Of a DNA stretch of 20,752 nucleotides, positions 15,949 to 20,752 are shown one piece after another. A program made the position numbers and the translations under genes. The notes under the pieces are model-generated. The model did not search any database and had not been told where the DNA came from. It saw nothing but the letters and a program-made list of their open reading frames with translations. This DNA comes from ANME-2 cluster archaeon (GTDB lineage Archaea; Halobacteriota; Methanosarcinia; Methanosarcinales; Methanocomedenaceae), in the NCBI GenBank assembly GCA_023544605.1, contig JAMJFQ010000024.1, positions 1 to 20,752 of the forward strand. Direction: 5' to 3'. Numbering within the stretch: the stretch's first letter is position 1; the number at the start of each line of letters is the position of its first letter.

Positions 15949-16773
15949 TCAATATAATTTACTTTTGACCTTATCATAGAATCCGTCTTCCTTGATGAGT
16001 ATGAAACGCGCAGGTTTGGATGCTTTTTCGATCCTGATAATGTCTTCTGCAGAGATCGTCTGTGAATACTGCCCGTCCACCACCACCACAGCCTCTTTAT
16101 CGGGCAACAGCAGTTCTACTTTTATCCTGCTCTGGCCTGGTACGGCCCAGGGTCTTGAAGACAGCTTAAAAGGAGCCAGCGGCACTACTACCGTGGTATC
16201 TACTCTTGGGTCTACAATGGGACCTCCCGCACTCATGGCGTATGCAGTGGAGCCGGTGGGCGTGGCGATGACGAGTCCATCTGCCCTCAATTCTTCAAGT
16301 TCACGCTCATCCACCCAGACCTTGTAAGCAAGTATCTTGGCAGGATGGGCGGTAATTATGACAACTTCATTGGTAGCAGGTGGAAGCTTCACATCATTTA
16401 TCCACACGTCCAGGCGGAACCGTTCATCAACCTTGAAATCAGTGAGGATGGAATCAACGGTCTGCATTGCATCCCTGCTATCCACGTCTACAAGAAAACC
16501 CAACGTCCCCATATTAACACCCAAAACCGGCAAGGGGTCATCCATGTTCTGTATGGCCCTGAGTACGGTCCCGTCCCCGCCGATAGCTATTATCATATGT
16601 ACGCCCTGCTGTCGCATCTGACCAACAGGTGTTCCCTCCATTCCAAGTTCATCGGCAGTACCGGGGTCCACACAAACCTCCAGTGTTTCCTGAAGATGTT
16701 CTATAATGTCCTTTGCAATATCCAAAGCCCCGGGTTTATCGCAGCGGGAGACCACTCCTACTTTTTTTATCAT
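15949..16773 (-). CDS. nadK: NAD kinase
   Basis: Phosphorylates NAD to NADP with ATP or polyphosphate, the only de novo route to NADP. The 274 residues include the diagnostic GGDGT (65-69), a GVNMGTLGFL motif (85-94), TNEVVI near the centre, and the glycine-rich ADGLVIATPTGSTAYAMSAGGP segment (about 164-185) that forms the substrate site. The ATG is preceded by AGGGG at good spacing. It is 60 bases downstream of the FBPase/IMPase gene. Some archaea carry NAD kinase fused to an inositol-monophosphatase-like domain that can act as NADP phosphatase; here the two functions are separate neighbouring genes. Confidence 0.94.
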   Translation of the reverse strand: MIKKVGVVSRCDKPGALDIAKDIIEHLQETLEVCVDPGTADELGMEGTPVGQMRQQGVHMIIAIGGDGTVLRAIQNMDDPLPVLGVNMGTLGFLVDVDSRDAMQTVDSILTDFKVDERFRLDVWINDVKLPPATNEVVIITAHPAKILAYKVWVDERELEELRADGLVIATPTGSTAYAMSAGGPIVDPRVDTTVVVPLAPFKLSSRPWAVPGQSRIKVELLLPDKEAVVVVDGQYSQTISAEDIIRIEKASKPARFILIKEDGFYDKVKSKLY

Positions 16774-16833
16774 TGATTTCCCCTTCAGACCATTCCAGTT
16801 TTTAACGTCAAAGTAATATAATCTGTTACAGCA

Positions 16834-17625
16834 TTATAATCCTATTGTTTTTTCAAGTTCGGTATGAACGGTACCATTGGAAGCTACGACATTTACCCTG
16901 TCAGTAACGTTCAATTCACCAAAGAGCCCCCGTCCCTGCCCGTCAGTCACTATGCCGCCTGCTTCCTTGACGATAAGTATTCCTGCTGCCACATCCATGA
17001 TACGTAACCTGTTGCGCGTATCCACAAAAGCATCCAGACCACCCGATGCTACTAAACATAGTTCCAAGGCTGCGCTGCCCAGGGTGCGAATGCGCCGAAT
17101 ATGCCTACCCACGCGTTTTAGTACATCCCAACCGTCGTGATATGCATAGGTAGCCACGGTAAAATCCTGCACCCCACTCACCTGCGAGACCTGTATCTCC
17201 TGGCCATTACACTGCGCACCCTCTCCAATGGATGCAGTAAAATCCATGCCGCTGGCCAGGTTGAACACTTTTGCGTATCTAATATCTGAAAGGTCATTAT
17301 TTCCAATGGCTATTGAGACCGAAAAGAAGGGGATGTTGTGGGTGGCATTGAACGTGCCATCCAGCGGGTCAAGCACTACCGTGAATTCGGGCCGCTCCCC
17401 ATAGGTAAGAATGCCTTTTTCTTCTGAGACCACTTTCATATCTATACCTGATGATGCCAGTATCTCCAATGCGGCATCCTCTGCGGCTATGTCGATCAAT
17501 TTAGAGGGTGTGCCGTCTGCACCCATGCCGACAACCCTGTCACCCCGGGAAGTCCCCACCAGATCCTTTACTGCTCTGCTCACAGCCTCTGCTACATCAT
17601 CACAGAGTACAGCTATCTCGCTCAA
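16834..17625 (-). CDS. suhB: Bifunctional fructose-1,6-bisphosphatase / inositol-1-monophosphatase (archaeal class IV)
   Basis: A Mg-dependent sugar phosphatase of 263 residues. Metal-site motifs are SEEKG (67-71), DPLDGTFN (86-93) and MDVAAGILIVKEAGG near 210-224, where the usual Trp before DVAAG is Met. Archaeal members such as MJ0109 dephosphorylate both fructose-1,6-bisphosphate and inositol-1-phosphate, so roles in gluconeogenesis or in inositol lipids and solutes are possible. NADP phosphatase activity is another possibility given adjacent nadK. The start is TTG at 17623-17625, supported by GGGGGT five bases upstream. It overlaps the TGA of the preceding EF-Tu-like gene by two to four bases (TTGA), implying coupled translation. 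Confidence 0.9.
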   Translation of the reverse strand: MSEIAVLCDDVAEAVSRAVKDLVGTSRGDRVVGMGADGTPSKLIDIAAEDAALEILASSGIDMKVVSEEKGILTYGERPEFTVVLDPLDGTFNATHNIPFFSVSIAIGNNDLSDIRYAKVFNLASGMDFTASIGEGAQCNGQEIQVSQVSGVQDFTVATYAYHDGWDVLKRVGRHIRRIRTLGSAALELCLVASGGLDAFVDTRNRLRIMDVAAGILIVKEAGGIVTDGQGRGLFGELNVTDRVNVVASNGTVHTELEKTIGL

Positions 17626-18683
17626 GTACTACCCCCATTATCTCCAGGTAGCCGGCCTGCAGCAATGAATCGCTGCCGGGGACTGTTCAGGTCAGATAGT
17701 ATGAAAATATCATCTTTGTTGAAGGCCAGTTCCTCTTCGGTGCTGATGTGAACCCTGCACTGGTTGCCAGCTTCAGCTTTTGGCACACTCGTACCGCCCA
17801 CGACGATCCCTGATATTTTCACAGGGCTGGACTGGAGAGTAACATACATGTGCAGTGTGCTGCCCACTGCCAGTCCGGGACTAAAACGTGAGACATTACA
17901 CTCAAGTTCAATATCATCGGAACATACCTCTTCAGCTGATATGATATGTCCCCTGTTCACTTCCTTTGCCTGCACGCCCTTCAGGGCAAGACCTACCCGT
18001 GAACCCGATGGTGCAGATGTTGTATCTATATCGTGCATCTGTATACTGCGAATCTCCAACTCCCGCTTTATGGGATGTATGGAACATTTATCATGTTTAT
18101 GTATGGTGCCCCTGGTCACCCGCCCCAGCACTACTGAACCGATACCTTTCACATTAAAGGAATGGTCTATGATCACCCTGGAAGGTTGGTCTGCTGTTGA
18201 GAGGTGCTGTGCAGTAATTTTTTCGTCAAGATCATTAATGGCCTCCTTCAACTCCTCCATTCCCTCAAATGTGTTCGTTGATACAGCCATGATGTCCCAG
18301 TCCCGGGCAGTGGTGTCTTTTAGCATTGCCCGGACCGTATTGGCGTTCTCTTGTAGTTCGTAGGGATTTGACATATCAGCCATGGTCTGGACAAGAATGC
18401 CCTGTTTGATACCCAGCAGGTCAATGGCTATCACACACTCCCCGGCTGCTGCATCCATTCCTTTGGGCGGGATACACAGCAGCACCATGTCTACCATGGC
18501 CAGTGCGGTCATTAAAGGTTTAGGAGATGCTGGATAGCCTGATGGGTCTATGATCGTAAGTATCTGTTTACCTTTGGTAAAATCATACATGGTAATGTCT
18601 GTCTCATTTCCCTTTTTGCCAAGCTTTGCAGCTAATGAACTTCTGCCCGAGCTTTCTCCTCCGATAATAGCGATCGATACCAT
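17622..18683 (-). CDS. EF-Tu/SelB-like translation GTPase homologue with degenerate G domain
   Basis: A 353-residue protein with the domain order of EF-Tu/SelB: G-like domain (1-155), beta-barrel domain II (about 165-255, with FNVKGIGSVVLGRVTRGTI) and a third barrel (about 258-345). The G domain is shortened. Its P-loop reads GGESSGRSS (8-16), with Arg14 in place of the invariant Lys. The DxxG motif survives as DPSG (46-49), while the guanine-specificity motif is TMAD (100-103), with Met in place of Lys. GTP binding may therefore be weak or absent. Domain II, which in relatives touches aminoacyl-tRNA or the ribosome, looks well kept. I cannot name its partner. It is the first gene of the FBPase-nadK-pyrH unit, with a palindrome and small upstream ORF before it. 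Confidence 0.85.
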   Translation of the reverse strand: MVSIAIIGGESSGRSSLAAKLGKKGNETDITMYDFTKGKQILTIIDPSGYPASPKPLMTALAMVDMVLLCIPPKGMDAAAGECVIAIDLLGIKQGILVQTMADMSNPYELQENANTVRAMLKDTTARDWDIMAVSTNTFEGMEELKEAINDLDEKITAQHLSTADQPSRVIIDHSFNVKGIGSVVLGRVTRGTIHKHDKCSIHPIKRELEIRSIQMHDIDTTSAPSGSRVGLALKGVQAKEVNRGHIISAEEVCSDDIELECNVSRFSPGLAVGSTLHMYVTLQSSPVKISGIVVGGTSVPKAEAGNQCRVHISTEEELAFNKDDIFILSDLNSPRQRFIAAGRLPGDNGGST

Positions 18684-18689
18684 GTCAAT

Positions 18690-18740
18690 TCAACGTAATA
18701 ATTCCTTTTTCTTAGCTGAGGTTGAATCCCCGGCTGCCAT
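18690..18740 (-). CDS. possible 16-codon upstream ORF before the EF-Tu-like gene
   Basis: ATG at 18738-18740 opens MAAGDSTSAKKKELLR and stops at TGA (18690-18692), six bases before the EF-Tu-like ATG and in the same frame. It could be a leader peptide. The AAGGAA inside it may serve as a weak ribosome site for the main gene. No Shine-Dalgarno precedes it, but the predicted transcription start lies only a few bases upstream, so it could be read as a near-leaderless ORF. Chance occurrence is quite possible. Confidence 0.2.
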   Translation of the reverse strand: MAAGDSTSAKKKELLR

Positions 18741-18741
18741 T

Positions 18742-18758
18742 TAGAGCTTAATGCTCTA
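18742..18758. promoter_or_regulatory. 6-bp inverted repeat TAGAGC-N5-GCTCTA at the EF-Tu-like operon promoter
   Basis: A perfect six-base inverted repeat with a five-base spacer. On the minus strand a TATA-like ATATTAAT (18766-18773) lies just upstream and predicts a transcription start near 18743, so the repeat covers about -15 to +1. That is a classic repressor position in archaea. No T-run follows on either strand, which argues against a terminator. Confidence 0.4.
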
Positions 18759-18796
18759 GGGGGTAATTAATATTCTTACCTCAAAACGGGATGGGA

Positions 18797-19279
18797 TTAT
18801 TTTTCCATTGCTGTGACACTCAAGTGGGAGTCAAGGATATGATCAAAGTCGATAACATCTATCCATCCCGTTTCCTGGAAGATGCTCATGAAACATACCC
18901 CGACCACCATTCGGTCATTGGGGTCGGTGATGTCATCGACCACTCTTTTGATATCCTTCGCATCAATGTTCATTTTTGGGATTGCAAGCCCGCCAAGCAA
19001 AACTACAGTATCGGCTGAAGGGTCGGCGGGATCACCAAGTTGCATGCCTTCGGATGTAGATACGATGTATCGTGCATTTTCAACCGAAGTATTGGTTACA
19101 AAAACGAGCTCTTTGTTTGCATCCCGTATCACAAAAGAAAGAAGTTCAGCAAAAGGGGTGCAAAAACCCGGAGTGCCGATAAAGGTAATTTTCTGTGAAT
19201 CCTTACTTATCTGGCGAAAAGAGTTCAATAATCCGCCGATACCTTCTGAAGAGTTAATGATCCTAATGTAAAATCCCAC
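18797..19279 (-). CDS. Conserved archaeal protein, DUF2124-like
   Basis: A 160-residue cytoplasmic protein. From memory of family patterns it resembles DUF2124, a methanogen-centred family without known function. Visible blocks are GTPGFCTPF (35-43), LVFVTNTSV (58-66), VVLLGGLAIPK (92-102), GVCFMSIFQETGW (127-139) and VIDFDHILD (142-150). The alternating strands and glycine turns suggest a Rossmann-like or flavodoxin-like fold, and Cys40 and Cys129 sit in the best-kept blocks. No ATG is available; the frame opens at GTG 19277-19279, just 14 bases after the tRNA, with AGGTG overlapping it, so the true start could be slightly downstream. It may be cotranscribed with the two tRNAs. Confidence 0.75.
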   Translation of the reverse strand: MGFYIRIINSSEGIGGLLNSFRQISKDSQKITFIGTPGFCTPFAELLSFVIRDANKELVFVTNTSVENARYIVSTSEGMQLGDPADPSADTVVLLGGLAIPKMNIDAKDIKRVVDDITDPNDRMVVGVCFMSIFQETGWIDVIDFDHILDSHLSVTAMEK

Positions 19280-19293
19280 CTATTGAAGCAGTA

Positions 19294-19368
19294 TGGGCCT
19301 GACCGGATTTGAACCGGTGGCCGCCCGGTTATGAGCCGGGCGCTCTAACCTGACTAAGCTACAGGCCC
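19294..19368 (-). tRNA. tRNA with CAT anticodon, probably tRNA-Ile2 (agmatidine type), alternatively elongator Met
   Basis: The cloverleaf folds cleanly: acceptor GGGCCTG/CAGGCCC, D arm GCTT...GAGC, anticodon stem CCCGG/CCGGG around CTCATAA, T stem ACCGG/CCGGT with TTCAAAT, and discriminator A. The CAT anticodon fits Met or the modified Ile2. The GGGCCTG acceptor stem resembles archaeal tRNA-Ile rather than elongator Met, so I favour Ile2, whose C34 would be modified by TiaS. There is no intron and no encoded CCA. Confidence 0.9.
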
Positions 19369-19384
19369 CCGATAAAGTAATGGA

Positions 19385-19457
19385 CGCCGCCAACAGGGCT
19401 CGAACCTGTGACATCATGGTTAACAGCCATGCACTCTACCAACTGAGTTATGGCGGC
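19385..19457 (-). tRNA. tRNA-Asn (GTT)
   Basis: Acceptor GCCGCCA pairs with TGGCGGC. The anticodon stem CATGG/CCATG encloses CTGTTAA, giving anticodon GTT, and the T loop is TTCGAGC on an ACAGG/CCTGT stem. Discriminator G73 is usual for Asn. CCA is not encoded. The gene is 16 bases upstream of the CAT-anticodon tRNA on the same strand, so the two are probably one transcript. Confidence 0.95.
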
Positions 19458-19503
19458 AATATGTCCGTTGTTTTATGCGACTCGTTCTTAAGTACATGCT
19501 TTG

Positions 19504-19510
19504 ATTTAAA
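19504..19510 (-). promoter_or_regulatory. possible TATA box for the tRNA pair
   Basis: TTTAAAT on the minus strand, about 50 bases upstream of tRNA-Asn, in an AT-rich intergenic stretch of 206 bases. It predicts transcription starting some 20 bases before the tRNA. Confidence 0.4.
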
Positions 19511-19631
19511 GGTTTTGTTTGTCCATAAAGGGTTTTTTTATTATGATTTAGCAAATGTTTAAATAAAAAAGTGTATAAATTATGTTTTTACCTAAGTAGG
19601 TCTGCCATAAGAGTATAGTACAACTTTCTTC

Positions 19632-19639
19632 ATAAAATA
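19632..19639 (+). promoter_or_regulatory. possible TATA box for the Cys-cluster acidic protein
   Basis: ATAAAATA centred about 28 bases before the ATG at 19664, which would give a leaderless or near-leaderless transcript. No Shine-Dalgarno is visible before the ATG. A second TATA-like box, GTATAAAT, lies near 19572-19579. Confidence 0.35.
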
Positions 19640-19663
19640 ATTGGGATAACCCGGAAATAAATC

Positions 19664-20065
19664 ATGGCAAAGAGCAACGAATCTGAAATTATTTGTCAAA
19701 AGTGGAATAAATCGATAGCAGAAGCTACATGTAATATTTGTAAAGACCAATGTGACCTTTCTATTGCTGATCCTGATAATTTTATTGCGAAAAAATTAAT
19801 TGTTGACCTGGAAAAAGTCAAAGTAAACCGCCTCAGCCTTAATTTATCTGATAGATCCAATATCGAATCGACCAGATTAGCACCTGAACCAGAGCCGCAA
19901 CCCAGACCAGATATCGGACCAGAGCAAGAAACGGATGATGAAGATTTTGACTTAGAATTTGAAAATATAGATTTCATAAAAGAGGAGATCGAAGACACAT
20001 TCAAGGAGAGGGCTGATTCGATAATCGATTATCTTGGCCTTGCTCATTTGAAGAACAACAAATAA
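19664..20065 (+). CDS. Hypothetical small acidic protein with N-terminal Cys cluster
   Basis: I do not recognise this 133-residue protein. It begins with a possible metal-binding region holding all four cysteines (11, 23, 26 and 30: C-x11-C-x2-C-x3-C). A basic-hydrophobic segment (about 40-60) follows, then a Pro/Glu-rich linker (about 73-87) and a strongly acidic segment (DDEDFDLEFE, 91-100). A predicted helix (about 104-125) ends the chain. There is no signal peptide or membrane segment. The build suggests a zinc-ribbon-like adaptor that contacts nucleic acid or another protein, but this is only inference. The coding sequence is richer in A+T than the genes on its left. It converges on the S-layer-type gene with a 36-base gap. 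Confidence 0.65.
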   Translation: MAKSNESEIICQKWNKSIAEATCNICKDQCDLSIADPDNFIAKKLIVDLEKVKVNRLSLNLSDRSNIESTRLAPEPEPQPRPDIGPEQETDDEDFDLEFENIDFIKEEIEDTFKERADSIIDYLGLAHLKNNK

Positions 20066-20101
20066 GAAAATGAAGATACCTGAAATCTCTTTCCTGTCAT
20101 C

Positions 20102-20647
20102 TCATTCACTCTTTCGCCTTTTCATCATTAAAGCCGTTAATATCAGTATGGCACCTATGATGGGTGCAGTCAGGCCTGGTATGAGGGCACCTTCACCAAA
20201 AGCCACAACCATTGTGCCGCGTGGTGATGGTGTGTCGGTAGGCACTGCTGTCTTTATGGCGGTAGATGTAGCAGTAGATGTAGCAGTAGATGATGATTCA
20301 CCGTATCTGAGATAGATGCCATTAAAATGGCAGGAACTCCCGGTCATGCCTCTGAACACGGAGGTCAGTTTCATGGATACTATCTGGGTGTTTGATGAGT
20401 CACGGTATTCAAATTGATCTCCTGCCTGCATCAGGTTTTCCTTTAACATTTCGCCTCGGTCCCATATTGAGACAAATGCCTGTTTACCCTGGTAGTCCAC
20501 TCCTTCCACCCTAATGTAGTAACCGCTGCCTATGTCCCATGTGCTGCCATCTTTGATGTCCTTTGAATCCAGGTTCTGGGATGCCATTGCGGGCGAAATA
20601 AGGCACATAAACGTAAACAGGATTGCGATATCTTTTTTATAGTCCAT
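20102..20647 (-). CDS. Secreted S-layer-domain protein with archaeosortase-like C-terminal anchor
   Basis: A 181-residue surface protein. A signal peptide covers about 1-22 (cleavage after AMA). A single domain (about 25-117) resembles one unit of the Methanosarcina S-layer duplication family: STWDIGSGYYIRVEGVDYQG, then AFVSIWDRGEML and a GDQFEY turn. A Ser/Thr-rich linker with TATS repeats (118-138) could carry glycans. The end is a tripartite signal of the PGF-CTERM type: PGL (157-159), a hydrophobic stretch (160-175) and KRRK. The usual PGF is PGL here, so processing by archaeosortase A is plausible but unproven. AGGTGA seven bases before the ATG supports the start. A full S-layer protein has two or more such domains, so this is an accessory protein. 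Confidence 0.78.
   Translation of the reverse strand: MDYKKDIAILFTFMCLISPAMASQNLDSKDIKDGSTWDIGSGYYIRVEGVDYQGKQAFVSIWDRGEMLKENLMQAGDQFEYRDSSNTQIVSMKLTSVFRGMTGSSCHFNGIYLRYGESSSTATSTATSTAIKTAVPTDTPSPRGTMVVAFGEGALIPGLTAPIIGAILILTALMMKRRKSE
20262..20292. repeat. 12-bp tandem repeat in the Ser/Thr linker
   Basis: GTAGATGTAGCA occurs twice exactly (20262-20273, 20274-20285) and continues with GTAGATG. On the minus strand it encodes the TATS units of the linker. Unit number could vary between strains. Confidence 0.8.
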
Positions 20648-20684
20648 TGTTTTTCACCTATAAGAGTTTTTGACGTTTGTTTAT

Positions 20685-20714
20685 ATGGTAATTATTTTCT
20701 TGTTGTATATAAAG
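20685..20714 (-). promoter_or_regulatory. TATA boxes upstream of the S-layer-domain gene
   Basis: On the minus strand TTTATATAC (about 20705-20714) and CATATAAAC (about 20685-20693) lie 40-65 bases before the ATG at 20647, in a strongly AT-rich region reaching the window edge. The nearer box predicts a short leader holding the AGGTGA ribosome site. Confidence 0.45.
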
Positions 20715-20752
20715 TATGACTTTATTAAATTAAAGTAACAGATGGCGCTAAC

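Noticed and set aside
17764..18363. 199-residue open frame on the plus strand
   Set aside because: Antisense to the EF-Tu-like gene, which has recognisable domains. The translation has no family features and is rich in Ser/Pro/Cys as expected of a shadow frame.
18742..18758. Terminator at the inverted repeat
   Set aside because: No T-run follows on either strand and it sits at a predicted promoter.

Overview
The window reads as a chromosomal segment of a methanogen-type or ANME-type euryarchaeon, most likely within or near the Methanosarcinales. The evidence is a set of archaeal coenzyme genes (methanofuran MfnF, coenzyme F420 CofD and CofG, archaeal cobyric acid synthase CbiP), archaeal ribosomal protein S6e, archaeal-type UMP kinase and class IV fructose-bisphosphatase/inositol-phosphatase, a Methanosarcina-like S-layer domain protein with an archaeosortase-like C-terminus, and promoters of TATA-box type with very short or absent leaders. 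No methanogenesis enzyme lies in the window, so methanogen and methanotroph cannot be told apart. There is no CRISPR array, insertion sequence, prophage or rRNA, and no stretch above 300 bases lacks a gene.

Layout. (1) 1-480, minus: S6e, running off the left edge with a heptad-repeat acidic tail. (2) 670-4565: mfnF (plus) converges on cbiP (minus). A small winged-helix regulator (plus) is divergent from cbiP and converges on cofD (minus). (3) 4671-7408, plus: a two-helix K+ channel with an RCK domain, a separate soluble RCK protein, then cofG. (4) 7514-12454, plus: a three-gene membrane cluster of an AglD-like glycosyltransferase/flippase-like fusion, a DUF2298 ('YYY') multi-pass protein and a second flippase-like protein. 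This is probably a surface-glycan or glycolipid module. (5) 12612-14363, minus: phenylacetate-CoA ligase-like PaaK followed by a tandem ACT protein. (6) 14410-18683, minus: an EF-Tu-like factor with a decayed G domain, FBPase/IMPase, NAD kinase, UMP kinase and a TIM-barrel isomerase-like protein, closely spaced as one operon. (7) 18797-19457, minus: tRNA-Asn(GTT), a CAT-anticodon tRNA probably of Ile2 type, and a DUF2124-like protein. (8) 19664-20647: a small acidic protein with a Cys cluster (plus) converging on a secreted S-layer-domain protein (minus).

How the parts fit. Regions 2, 3 and 6 supply coenzymes and nucleotides (methanofuran, F420, cobalamin, NADP, UDP) together with K+ homeostasis. 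Regions 4 and 8 concern the cell surface. Most genes belong to known families. The least explained elements are the degenerate translation-factor homologue with its palindrome and upstream ORF, the split RCK pair, the DUF2298/flippase cluster with a non-canonical start, and the Cys-cluster acidic protein.
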